DNA of 21,902 nucleotides from a virus. Position numbers and translations under genes: made by a program. The DNA is taken from IMG/VR virus record IMGVR_UViG_3300046532_003212, positions 1-21,902 of that record. One strand, 5' to 3'. Shown here in pieces: positions 1-7,793 of the stretch; position 1 is the first letter of the stretch, and each line of letters opens with the position of its first letter. The notes under the pieces were generated by a model. It saw only the letters and a program-made list of their open reading frames with translations. It was not told where the DNA came from and did not search any database.

Positions 1-39
1 TTTCAGTCTAAATTTTTGCTAATTGGGAGTAATGAATAA
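1..39 (+). CDS. 3' end of an upstream gene (partial)
   Basis: Frame 1 is open from the window edge and stops with TAA at 37-39. That stop overlaps the ATG of the next small gene by one base (TAATG), the junction style used repeatedly in this genome. Only 12 codons are visible, so no function can be given. Frame 2 also closes nearby (TAA at 20-22), so the choice of frame rests only on the overlap pattern. Confidence 0.3.
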   Translation, partial: FQSKFLLIGSNE

Positions 40-206
40 TGGCACTTGTTACGCATTGTGAAAACTGTGGAAAAGAGTGTGAAGTTATCGAAGAAGATGA
101 TGGTGGATATGAAGAAATATGGGGTGCCAAAATTTGGTGCCACGCATTTACAACTAAATCTGCTTGCTGTAAAGAAAATTATGAGGAAATAGAAGATGGC
201 TATTAA
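39..206 (+). CDS. small Cys-rich (zinc-ribbon-like) hypothetical protein, 55 aa
   Basis: This short ORF starts at ATG 39 with a good Shine-Dalgarno sequence (GGGAG, 26-30) eight bases upstream, and ends at TAA 204-206, overlapping the next gene by 11 bases. The protein is acidic and carries a CxxC pair near the N-terminus (HCENCGKEC) and a second cysteine group (WCH, then ACC) towards the middle and C-terminus. The spacing suggests a small metal-binding fold, probably Zn. The function is unknown. Its position directly before a recombination ATPase suggests an accessory role in DNA metabolism, but the sequence does not show this. An alternative ATG at 32 is in another frame and closes after nine codons. 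Confidence 0.6.
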   Translation: MALVTHCENCGKECEVIEEDDGGYEEIWGAKIWCHAFTTKSACCKENYEEIEDGY

Positions 207-888
207 GATACAATCCACTATGGATTTAAGTCTTGATTCCGTTAAATGTGTTGTTTATGGAGGGCCAGGCGTGGGTAAAACCCGTCTGGCAGCTTCTTTG
301 CCCACTCCTATCATAATCTCCGCTGAACAGGGTCTATTATCATTGGCCGATGAGAAAGTGGATTATATAGAAGTGCGAAGTTTAGCAGACCTTAATGATG
401 CATACAAGTGGGCAACCACGGCAGCGGAAGCAAAACAATATGAATCTATTGGAATGGATACTTTGGCTGAGATAGCAGAAGTCCTAGTTACTGAATTAAA
501 ACCTCAGTATAAAGATGGTAGGCAAGCTTATATGGCTTTAGCTGACCAAATGATTCCAATGTTAAAAAACTTTCGCAATCTTAAAAATAAACATGTAATG
601 TTTACAAGTAAGATGATCTCTGTCAGAGATGACGAAAGTGGTAAAGTTACTGAAGAACTTTTGATGCCTGGCAAAGTGTTAGGTAATCAAATACCATATT
701 TAGTAGATGAGTATTTTAAATTGGAGGTAGATCGAAAAGGCATTTCTATGCTACAGACTTCTCCGTCAAGACTCTCATTTGCTAAAGACAGGTCAGGGGC
801 ATTGGACAACCCTGAAAAGCCTGACATGTCCTCAATCATAAACAAAATACTTGATAAAAGGAAACTTAAAAATGGCAATATTACCTGA
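196..888 (+). CDS. Sak4-like RecA-fold ATPase (phage recombination)
   Basis: The 230-aa protein has a clear P-loop (GGPGVGKT, residues 22-29) and a beta-strand ending in Asp88 (ESIGMD) that fits a Walker B acidic residue. A later strand (HVMFTSK, about 133-139) fits the sensor region of single-domain RecA-like phage ATPases (AAA_24/Sak4 type). Such proteins act in the cytoplasm with a phage ssDNA-binding protein in strand annealing or exchange during replication-coupled recombination. The next gene encodes exactly that partner type (DUF669), which strengthens the call. Start: ATG 196 has AGGAAA at 184-189, six bases upstream. The gene overlaps its successor by 17 bases, so the pair is probably translationally coupled. 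The ATPase fold is secure; the Sak4 label rests on motifs plus context. Confidence 0.8.
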   Translation: MAIKIQSTMDLSLDSVKCVVYGGPGVGKTRLAASLPTPIIISAEQGLLSLADEKVDYIEVRSLADLNDAYKWATTAAEAKQYESIGMDTLAEIAEVLVTELKPQYKDGRQAYMALADQMIPMLKNFRNLKNKHVMFTSKMISVRDDESGKVTEELLMPGKVLGNQIPYLVDEYFKLEVDRKGISMLQTSPSRLSFAKDRSGALDNPEKPDMSSIINKILDKRKLKNGNIT

Positions 889-1285
889 AATGTTTACACC
901 TGATGATGTAGAAGAAAACCCATTTGCAGCAATACCTGAAGGCTGGTATGAAGCAGAGCTTATCAAATCTACTTATGAAACTACAAATGATAAAGAAGGC
1001 AAATACTTTGCTATGACCTTCAGAATTATTGATGGTGAAAAAGTGGGACGCATGATTTTTACCAATCTTAATTGGGTAAATAAATCAGATGTTGCTGTGC
1101 GCATAGGCAAAGGAGACATGAAATCAATTGTTATAGCAGTTGGCCTTCCTGGTGACTATGATCTTGAAGATACTGATGATCTGCATAATATACCTTTGCA
1201 AATTAAAGTAAGTGTTAAGCCTGCAACTGCTCAGTGGCCTGAGAAAAATGAAATAAAAGGCTATAAAGCAATATCTGATGACTAA
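872..1285 (+). CDS. DUF669-type ssDNA-binding protein
   Basis: The 137-aa protein matches the phage DUF669 family, whose members bind single-stranded DNA and commonly sit beside Sak4-type ATPases. The recognisable block is near the N-terminus (NPFAAIPEGWYEAELI, about residues 16-31). A K-G-K-Y-F-A-M-T-F-R-I-I-DG strand pair follows, typical of the family's OB-like barrel, then a helix with K-S-I-V-I-A-VGLPG. A TTG at 851 would add seven residues, but ATG 872 is preferred: it has AGGA at 859-862 and overlaps the stop of the ATPase gene (886-888). It probably coats ssDNA for the ATPase and the replication proteins. An intrinsic terminator follows 20 bases after the stop, so this gene ends a transcription unit or attenuates the operon. 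Confidence 0.8.
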   Translation: MAILPEMFTPDDVEENPFAAIPEGWYEAELIKSTYETTNDKEGKYFAMTFRIIDGEKVGRMIFTNLNWVNKSDVAVRIGKGDMKSIVIAVGLPGDYDLEDTDDLHNIPLQIKVSVKPATAQWPEKNEIKGYKAISDD

Positions 1286-1305
1286 TTTCAATCTGTAGTT
1301 TAATC

Positions 1306-1328
1306 AGCCCCTTAATTGGGGCTTTTTT
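1306..1328 (+). terminator. Rho-independent terminator
   Basis: A perfect 6-bp stem AGCCCC (1306-1311) / GGGGCT (1318-1323) with loop TTAATT is followed by an unbroken run of T to 1328. It lies between the ssDNA-binding gene and the nuclease gene on the same strand, so it probably sets relative expression of the recombination pair against the downstream replication genes. Confidence 0.85.
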
Positions 1329-1356
1329 GGTATAAACTCAAAGGATTAAATTAATT

Positions 1357-2163
1357 ATGATAGTTGAAAGTTTTGAAGTTGTTTTAAATGAAGTAACAAC
1401 AGAATCTTTGCCAAGAGATTATCTTGGCCTAAGTTCTATTGGCACTAATTGTTATCGCAAATTACAGCACGATCATTATTGGACTTATAAATCAATACAC
1501 TCCGCTCAACTTCTTCGTCTGTTTGGAGTAGGACACAGAATGGAAGAGGTGATTGTATCTGATTTAGAAAAAGTTGGAATTCATATTGTATCAGATCAAG
1601 ATGAAGTTATAGGATTTGCAGGACACTGGAAAGGACATTCAGATGGGATAGCATTTTCTGAAAATAATATAGATCAAAGGTTTTTAACTGAATATAAAAC
1701 TCATAATGATAAAAGTTTTAAAGACTTGATTAAAAAAGGTGTGCTTGCCTCTAAGCCTATTCACTATGATCAAGTAACAGCATATATGGGATATGAAGCA
1801 TTACCATTTTGTTTATATGTTGCATATAATAAAAATGACTCTACATACTTTTTTGAAGTTATTAAATTTAATGAAGAAAGATTTCAAGAACTCTGTAAAA
1901 AGCAAGAAGAAATAATACTAGCAACAGATTTATTGCCAAGAGTAGGAAACGATTCTATTACTTGGTTTGAGTGTAAAATGTGTGATGCTAAGCAAGTTTG
2001 TCATGGGTATAAAGACCCTGAAAAAACCTGTAGAACATGTAATTATGTTGATATAGAGCCTAATGGTAAATGGTCGTGTTCTTTTCATGATAAAAATTTA
2101 ACTAGTGATGATCAACGAAAAGCTTGTGATTATCATGCATATAATAAAATGTTTAATATATGA
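1357..2163 (+). CDS. PD-(D/E)XK nuclease with Cas4/AddB-like Fe-S cysteine pattern
   Basis: The 268-aa protein shows the RecB/Cas4-type nuclease core in order: His60 (GVGHRMEE), Asp96 (GHSDGI), Glu112-x-Lys114 (TEYKT) and Gln139 (YDQVTAY). A lone Cys32 in the first helix (TNCYRK) plus C206-x2-C209-x5-C215 reproduces the one-plus-three cysteine layout that holds a 4Fe-4S cluster in Cas4 and AddB nucleases. Further Cys at 225, 228, 241 and 257 with nearby His form an extra C-terminal cluster. Expected role: 5'-3' or end-resecting exonuclease feeding the upstream Sak4/DUF669 pair. Start: ATG 1357 with AAGGA at 1341-1345. The stop overlaps the helicase start (ATGA). Metal and cluster ligands are seen in sequence; Fe-S binding itself is inferred. 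Confidence 0.8.
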   Translation: MIVESFEVVLNEVTTESLPRDYLGLSSIGTNCYRKLQHDHYWTYKSIHSAQLLRLFGVGHRMEEVIVSDLEKVGIHIVSDQDEVIGFAGHWKGHSDGIAFSENNIDQRFLTEYKTHNDKSFKDLIKKGVLASKPIHYDQVTAYMGYEALPFCLYVAYNKNDSTYFFEVIKFNEERFQELCKKQEEIILATDLLPRVGNDSITWFECKMCDAKQVCHGYKDPEKTCRTCNYVDIEPNGKWSCSFHDKNLTSDDQRKACDYHAYNKMFNI

Positions 2164-3722
2164 TTAAGTTAAGACATTATCAGGCGGGTTGTACTCCTGC
2201 TTTAACAGAATATATTAATTCAAATCCAGGAAAACACCCTTTAGTAGGGATGCCAACTGGAAGTGGAAAAACATATTGTATTGCAGACTTAGTTCAGCAT
2301 TATAGCCCAAAATATGATATAATAATTCTTTCTCATGTAAAAGAAATATTGGAGCAAAATCATGAGTCATTATCTGAGTACCTTGATGAAGAAGTGGGGC
2401 TCAACTCTGCAGGTTTGGGAAAAAGAGAATGGAAACATATTACCGTTGCTGGTATACAATCAGTTTATAAACAATCTTCAAGAGTTAAAGAAAATAGCAT
2501 CATCATTATTGATGAAGCTCATCTTATATCACCAAATGCAGAAACTATGTACCAAACCTTTTTTCAAGGTCTTAGGTCAGCTACTATCATTGGGTTTACT
2601 GCTACTCCTTTTCGTCTTGGTCATGGTCTTATATATGGCAACGGTAGGATGTTTGATGATCTTGTTTATGACTGGACAAGTGCTGAAAGATTTCAGCAAT
2701 TGGTTGATGAAGGCTACCTTGCACAAATAACATCAAAGCGCACTAAACTAGAAATGGATGTATCAGAAATTAAGCTAAAGGCGGGTGAATTTAATGAAGT
2801 TCAGCTCTCCGCTGCTTTCGATAGAGATGGTGTAACAAAAGAAGCCATAAAAGAAATTATATCAGCTGGACATAATCGTAAAAAATGGCTTATATTTGCA
2901 ATTGACATTAATCATGCAGAGCATATAGCTGAAACATTACTTAGAAATGGTGTAAGATGTGCCCCTGTACATTCAAGGATGGAAGAATCAGGATTTGAAA
3001 GAGATAAAATAATAGAGGCATTTAAAAATGGTAAATATAGATGTGTTGTTAATGTTAACATACTTACTACTGGGTTCGATGAGCCTGGCATTGATCTTAT
3101 TGCTATGCTTCGCCCTACAAATAGTCCTGTACTTCATGTTCAAAGCCTTGGCAGGGGATCACGAGTTAGTCCCAATAAAGCTAACTGTCTTGTGCTTGAT
3201 TTTGCTGGTAATACTGAGCGTCTCGGCCCAATAAATAATGTAATTGTAAAACAAAAAGGCAAAGGCAAAGGAGGTGGAGAACAATTAACAAAAACTTGTC
3301 CTAATTGTAGCAGTATTCTTTCCCCTGCTGTAAAATTTTGTCCTGATTGTAATCATGAATTTCAGTTTCAACATGGATTATCATCTCAAGCTGCAAATAT
3401 AGAATTAGTACAAACAGGTAAAGCATTATGGTTAAATTTAGACAGCATTAATTATAGCATACACAAGAAATTTGGATCACCATCATCTATAAAAGTTACA
3501 TATAATGCAGAAGGTGTAACTATATCAGAATTCGTTTGTATTGAGTACAAAGGTTATGCAAAACATAAAGCAAATCATTGGGTAAAATTTAGAGGAGGTG
3601 AGCTATGTGAAACAGCAAAAGAATTATTAGACCAGTCTAAATTATTAAAAATTCCTACAAGAATTCAAATTCAGAAAAAAGGAAATTATAACACTATTAA
3701 AAATGCTGAATTTGATGTTTAA
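2160..3722 (+). CDS. superfamily 2 DEAH-box helicase with C-terminal zinc ribbon
   Basis: The 520-aa protein is a DNA/RNA helicase of the UvsW/SSL2-like group. Visible motifs are a Q-like block (LRHYQ, 4-8), motif I PTGSGKT (32-38), motif II DEAH (118-121), motif III FTATP (146-150), motif V TTGFDEPG (303-310) and motif VI QSLGRGSR (328-335). Immediately after the second RecA-like domain is a four-cysteine zinc ribbon (C380-x2-C383, C394-x2-C397), then about 120 residues of unrecognised C-terminal domain. Such helicases remodel replication forks, R-loops or recombination intermediates. Translational coupling to the nuclease (ATGA overlap at 2160-2163) suggests the two work as a resection or branch-processing pair. 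The family assignment is secure; the exact substrate is unknown. Confidence 0.9.
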   Translation: MIKLRHYQAGCTPALTEYINSNPGKHPLVGMPTGSGKTYCIADLVQHYSPKYDIIILSHVKEILEQNHESLSEYLDEEVGLNSAGLGKREWKHITVAGIQSVYKQSSRVKENSIIIIDEAHLISPNAETMYQTFFQGLRSATIIGFTATPFRLGHGLIYGNGRMFDDLVYDWTSAERFQQLVDEGYLAQITSKRTKLEMDVSEIKLKAGEFNEVQLSAAFDRDGVTKEAIKEIISAGHNRKKWLIFAIDINHAEHIAETLLRNGVRCAPVHSRMEESGFERDKIIEAFKNGKYRCVVNVNILTTGFDEPGIDLIAMLRPTNSPVLHVQSLGRGSRVSPNKANCLVLDFAGNTERLGPINNVIVKQKGKGKGGGEQLTKTCPNCSSILSPAVKFCPDCNHEFQFQHGLSSQAANIELVQTGKALWLNLDSINYSIHKKFGSPSSIKVTYNAEGVTISEFVCIEYKGYAKHKANHWVKFRGGELCETAKELLDQSKLLKIPTRIQIQKKGNYNTIKNAEFDV

Positions 3723-3875
3723 ATGCATATACCTAAAAGTTATATGTAAAGTCTTTTTTATAACTAAATATTCTAAGGAATTTGAAAATAAAAGTAGACA
3801 AGACTGATGAAAAGCGTAAAATAGTATCACCGACTAGAAAAATAGTTGGCAATTTAAATCTAAAGGATATATATT

Positions 3876-4496
3876 ATGGGCAAGAAAAAAGAAAAATTTG
3901 ACGATGCAGAAATTGGATTTGATGGCTCTGGACATGATGTAGAAATTCAATCAGACCCTAATGAAGAAGTTCAAGCTGCATTTAGTATAGCTCGTGAATC
4001 TACAACTGATGAAGATGAAGTAAAACTTAAAATGATTGAAGCTGGTGCAACATTTAAAAATGTTACCCGCTTATATAATGCATACATGATTGATGCTGGT
4101 CTTGCTATTTCAAAACCAGATCGTGATGCCATTGTAGAAAGTGAATTAACTGGAATGTCGTTTGATACTGAAGAGAGCTTTAATGCTGCCATCTCTGTTC
4201 TTACTCTTGCAATTTCTGGTGCTACTGAACGTTCTGCTAGCTCATTAGTTCGATCTTTTGCTAAAAAGAATGAGCTGACTGTATATGCTAAGCCTAAAAG
4301 TGAAGGCGCAACCCGCACTAGCTTTGTTCATAAGTTTTATGAATTTTTAGTTGCAAACCCAGGCTGTTCAGAAAGTGAAGCTCATGATTTTATATTTGGT
4401 GTTGAGCCAAATGAGCCAACTTCTCAAAATGTCAAAAACTATGAAAAAATGCACCAAAATGTTCGTATACTAGCAAACCGCATTGCGGCTCAGTAG
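3876..4496 (+). CDS. hypothetical acidic protein in the replication operon, 206 aa
   Basis: I do not recognise this protein. It has a charged, probably disordered N-terminus (Lys-rich first seven residues, then an Asp/Glu-rich stretch to about residue 50), followed by a mostly helical body. The middle contains a Ser/Ala-rich helix pair (ISGATERSASSLVRSFAKK) and the C-terminal third (about 150-206) looks like a compact helical domain. No catalytic motif, signal peptide or membrane segment is visible. Start: ATG 3876 with AAGGAT about 12 bases upstream. It stands alone between the helicase and the exonuclease, with 153-bp and 63-bp gaps on either side rather than overlaps, so it may be expressed differently from its neighbours. 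A replication accessory or DNA-binding role is possible from context only. Confidence 0.75.
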   Translation: MGKKKEKFDDAEIGFDGSGHDVEIQSDPNEEVQAAFSIARESTTDEDEVKLKMIEAGATFKNVTRLYNAYMIDAGLAISKPDRDAIVESELTGMSFDTEESFNAAISVLTLAISGATERSASSLVRSFAKKNELTVYAKPKSEGATRTSFVHKFYEFLVANPGCSESEAHDFIFGVEPNEPTSQNVKNYEKMHQNVRILANRIAAQ

Positions 4497-4513
4497 TAGT
4501 AAACATTTAAATG

Positions 4514-4535
4514 ATGGGGCCTGAAAAGGCTCCAT
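4514..4535 (+). other. RNA hairpin, possible attenuator
   Basis: The gap between the 206-aa gene and the exonuclease contains ATGGGGCC (4514-4521), a TGAAAA loop, and GGCTCCAT (4528-4535). They pair over eight positions with one G-U. No T-run follows, so this is not a standard intrinsic terminator; it may stabilise an mRNA end or be a weak pause site. Confidence 0.4.
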
Positions 4536-4559
4536 TCTCACATTCAGAGTATTTAGCAT

Positions 4560-5102
4560 ATGAGTAATATAATAGTTTTTGACACAGAAACAACTGGATT
4601 ATTAAAACCTGAAATAAATAGTCTTAAAGCTCAACCTGAAATTACAGAAATTCATTGTACTAAACTTGATCCTTTATTAAATATAATTGATGAGTTTGAT
4701 ATGCTAATTAAACCAAATTTGCCAATTCCAGAAGAACTGGAGCGGAAGATAGGCATTACTAATCAAATGGTTAAAGATTCTCCAAGTTTTATTGACATTT
4801 ATAAACAGCTATCTCATTTCTTTATGGACTGTGATACTATGGTAGCTCATAATATTGGATTTGATAGATCAATGTTAGCGAATGAGTTATCTAGGATTGA
4901 AAAAGTTCTTCATTTTCCTTGGCCAATTAATCATATTTGTACTGTTGAAAAATCAATGTACATAGAGCAACGTAGAATTACACTTACTAAGCTCCACGAA
5001 CATGCCACTGGCACTCCATTTGAAGGGGCTCACAGAGCAGCAGTTGATGTAGCAGCTTTAGTAACCTGTTTTAAGTGGTTAGTATCAGAAGGTAAGATAT
5101 GA
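4560..5102 (+). CDS. DnaQ-like 3'-5' exonuclease (free-standing proofreader)
   Basis: The 180-aa protein has all motifs of the DEDDh exonuclease family: ExoI FDTETTG with Asp8 and Glu10, ExoII AHNIGFD with Asp102, and ExoIII HRAAVDV with His158 and Asp163. A family-typical GITNQMV element is at about residues 65-71. Length and order match the epsilon subunit (DnaQ) core without extra domains. It is translationally coupled (ATGA overlap at 5099-5102) to the polymerase gene, so it very likely supplies 3'-5' proofreading to a polymerase that, like bacterial PolIII-alpha of the DnaE class, has no exonuclease domain of its own. The ribosome binding site is weak (AGAG region about 4556 and upstream). 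Confidence 0.92.
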   Translation: MSNIIVFDTETTGLLKPEINSLKAQPEITEIHCTKLDPLLNIIDEFDMLIKPNLPIPEELERKIGITNQMVKDSPSFIDIYKQLSHFFMDCDTMVAHNIGFDRSMLANELSRIEKVLHFPWPINHICTVEKSMYIEQRRITLTKLHEHATGTPFEGAHRAAVDVAALVTCFKWLVSEGKI

Positions 5103-7792
5103 TAAATATAGCATTAAAGACTGAGTATTCTTTTAGACAGTGTTTTATGCCTATTAGAGATTTACATAAATATGTATTAAATGGTTATTTAGGTGTAGCA
5201 GATTATGATAATACATTCGCTCATGTGCCTCTTTCTATTGAAGCAGAAAAATATGGGTTTACTCCAATATATGGTGTTAGACTCCGCGTGTCAGCCCCTG
5301 AGAACGCCCGTACAGCGACTTCTCAAGAGTATAACGTCTTTATAGCCAAAACGAATAAAGGGCTTACAGAGCTTTACAAGCTCGTCTCAAAGGCATATAG
5401 TCAGTTCTATTATTTCCCTAGATTATTTTGGCAAGATATTGAGAATCTTCACCCAGACATATATATTCTTGGGTCAATGTATGAGAACTTTTTCCCTACT
5501 GCTGATGAAAGAACTGAGTATCAGCTAATAGCTGGAGCTAGAAAGTTTGGTGATGGATATTCTTACAATTTTAATCAGAAAGCTGATGATATGAGAATTA
5601 TTCCTGAAGGCAATATTCACTTAGAAATTGCTAAAAAATGTACTGCTACTATTAGTAAAGCACCTATGCTAAAGTTCCCTGGCCGTATGGATCTATATGC
5701 AAAATGTGAGATTGGTGCTAAAAAGCTTGGAGTTGATTTAAGTGATACTGTCTATTCTGAGAGACTAGAATACGAACTGACTCTTATTCATGAAAAAAAG
5801 TTTCAGGACTACTTCAAAGTAGTATCTGATATTATTACCAAAGCTAAGGCTAAGATGTTAGTTGGCCCTGGCAGGGGAAGTTCTGGTGGTTCACTCTTAT
5901 GCTATTTACTTGGTATAACTGGCATTGATCCAATTAAATATGGACTTCTTTTTGAGAGGTTTATTGACACAAATCGGTTTGACTTTCCAGACATTGACAC
6001 TGACTATCCTGATGTACATAGAAAACAAGTTTTAAAAGATATTGCTAAAATCTATGGTGATGATTGTGTTAAATCAATTGGAACTGTATTAACTCTTAAA
6101 GCCAAAAGCGCACTTAATGAAGTAGCAATGGCTCTCAATATTCCAGCAGCTGATATTGAAGAATTGAAAGGCTCAATTATAGAAAGGTCAGGAGGTGATG
6201 CTAGAGCTGCTTTCTGTGTAGCAGATACATTTACTGATTTAGAAATAGGTAAAAAGTTTATTGAGAAATATCCAAGAATGAGAACTGCTGGCAATATTGA
6301 AGGACATGCTACTACCTTTGGAACTCATGCAGCAGGGGTCATAGTTTCAAACTCTCCGCTGACTGAATTCTGCGGTGTAAACTCTCGTGAAAATACTTTA
6401 ATGATATCAGGCATTGATGCTGAAGCTATAAATCTGCTAAAAATAGATTGTCTAGGCTTGCGCACTCTTTCTATACTTATGGATGTTGCAAAGTTAAGTG
6501 GTTTTAAATATAGTGATTATTATACTCTTGACTATAAAGATCAAGCTGTATTTGATCTACTAACTGCTAAAAGGTATTCAGGCATATTTCAGTTTGATGG
6601 ACAAGCTTTAGGAATGGTTAGTGCTCAAATGGGTGTTCAGAACTTTGATGACATGATAGCTATTACAGCATTGGGTAGGCCTGGTGCTCTTAACTCTGGT
6701 GGTACAGCTAGATACATTAAACGTAGGACAGGAATTGAACAACCAATATATTTTGGTGATCTTCATAAAGAAGTAACAGAGCCTACTTATGGTGTAGTAG
6801 TATTTCAGGAACAGACAATGACAATCTTGAGAAGAATAGGAAGTATGTCTTGGAAAGATGTTAATATACTTCGCAAAGCTATGTCTAAATCATATGGAGA
6901 TGAGTTCTTTTCTAAGTATAAAGCTGACTTCATAGATGGAGCTCAAGGAAATGGATACACAGCAATCGAAGCGGAAAAAGTCTGGGAAGCCGTGGCCTCT
7001 ATGGGATCATACGGTTTTAACAAATCTCACGCAGTAGCATATGCTATGATTTCCTACTGGACTGCATGGGCTAAGGCTCATTATCCATTAGAGTTTGCTG
7101 CTGCTAATCTTAATCATGCAAAAGATGATTCTTCCGCTGTGAAGCTGCTCAGAGATATACATCTTAATGATGGAATACAATATACTCCATTTGATCCAGA
7201 TGAATCAGAATTAGGATGGACTATTCATAATGGAAAGTTATTAGGTGGTATTCTTAATTTGCCTGGTATTGGGCCTAAAAAAGCTCAAACTATATTAAAT
7301 GCCAGAAAGGGAAAAGCCAAACTAACTCCTGGTCTAATTAAAAAAATGATGAATCCAGAAACAATCTTTGATATATTATTCCCAACTAAACATTACTGGG
7401 GCCAGCTTTATTCTGACCCTAAAAGTTATGGTCTTCATAGATCACCTAGCATGATAGCTGATGTTGTAGAGCCTGGTGATTATATAATTATAGGCTGTGT
7501 ATTTGATAGAGATTTACGAAGCAGAAATGATACTCAGTCAGTAATAAAAAGAGGAGGCCAAGTCTTAGATGATCAGATCTATTATCTTAACTTGTATCTT
7601 GAAGATGATACAGATATTATTAAATGTACTATTCCCCCATTTAAGTTTGAGGAACTTGATGGTCAAAATCTTGCTGAAAATATAACAATAGGTAAAACAT
7701 GGTTTTTAGTTTCTGGTAAGATTCAGGGAAGCTGGAGAAATTTAACTATAGATGGTATAATTAACTTAAATGAAAGATTTGGAGTAAAGTAA
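5099..7792 (+). CDS. dnaE: DNA polymerase III alpha subunit-like replicase (DnaE type)
   Basis: The 897-aa C-family DNA polymerase is shorter than the roughly 1160 residues of the E. coli subunit. The palm is intact: GPGRGSSGGS (256-265), PDIDTDY with catalytic Asp298 and Asp300, and KIDCLGLRTL with the third Asp450. Other family blocks are YGVVVFQEQ (564-572), SYGFNKSHAVAYA (637-649) and the helix-hairpin-helix NLPGIGPKKA (720-729). The N-terminal PHP-like region begins TEYS (8-11) but lacks the HxH metal motif, so it is probably inactive and proofreading falls to the coupled DnaQ-like protein. The C-terminal tail (about 790-897) may hold a small OB-like domain. It is the genome's probable main replicase; whether it uses the host sliding clamp cannot be read here. 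Bases 5281-5320 are unusually GC-rich for this gene. Confidence 0.95.
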   Translation: MINIALKTEYSFRQCFMPIRDLHKYVLNGYLGVADYDNTFAHVPLSIEAEKYGFTPIYGVRLRVSAPENARTATSQEYNVFIAKTNKGLTELYKLVSKAYSQFYYFPRLFWQDIENLHPDIYILGSMYENFFPTADERTEYQLIAGARKFGDGYSYNFNQKADDMRIIPEGNIHLEIAKKCTATISKAPMLKFPGRMDLYAKCEIGAKKLGVDLSDTVYSERLEYELTLIHEKKFQDYFKVVSDIITKAKAKMLVGPGRGSSGGSLLCYLLGITGIDPIKYGLLFERFIDTNRFDFPDIDTDYPDVHRKQVLKDIAKIYGDDCVKSIGTVLTLKAKSALNEVAMALNIPAADIEELKGSIIERSGGDARAAFCVADTFTDLEIGKKFIEKYPRMRTAGNIEGHATTFGTHAAGVIVSNSPLTEFCGVNSRENTLMISGIDAEAINLLKIDCLGLRTLSILMDVAKLSGFKYSDYYTLDYKDQAVFDLLTAKRYSGIFQFDGQALGMVSAQMGVQNFDDMIAITALGRPGALNSGGTARYIKRRTGIEQPIYFGDLHKEVTEPTYGVVVFQEQTMTILRRIGSMSWKDVNILRKAMSKSYGDEFFSKYKADFIDGAQGNGYTAIEAEKVWEAVASMGSYGFNKSHAVAYAMISYWTAWAKAHYPLEFAAANLNHAKDDSSAVKLLRDIHLNDGIQYTPFDPDESELGWTIHNGKLLGGILNLPGIGPKKAQTILNARKGKAKLTPGLIKKMMNPETIFDILFPTKHYWGQLYSDPKSYGLHRSPSMIADVVEPGDYIIIGCVFDRDLRSRNDTQSVIKRGGQVLDDQIYYLNLYLEDDTDIIKCTIPPFKFEELDGQNLAENITIGKTWFLVSGKIQGSWRNLTIDGIINLNERFGVK

Positions 7793-7793
7793 A

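Noticed and set aside
1329-1356. Promoter with TATAAA at 1331-1336 before the nuclease gene
   Set aside because: The -35 position would fall inside the terminator stem and has no matching hexamer.
1357-2163. Cas4-like nuclease as a sign of a CRISPR system
   Set aside because: No repeat-spacer array or cas1/cas2-like gene is visible. Cas4-type nucleases are common stand-alone phage recombination enzymes.
3782-3901. 39-codon ORF from TTG 3782 in the gap before the 206-aa gene
   Set aside because: The AAGGAA upstream is only about two bases from the TTG, too close for initiation, and the frame runs into the start of the next gene. There is no independent support for coding.
3971-4318. 115-aa ORF on the - strand inside the 206-aa gene
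   Set aside because: It is opposite a better supported + strand gene in an all-plus region and has no ribosome site or recognisable domain.
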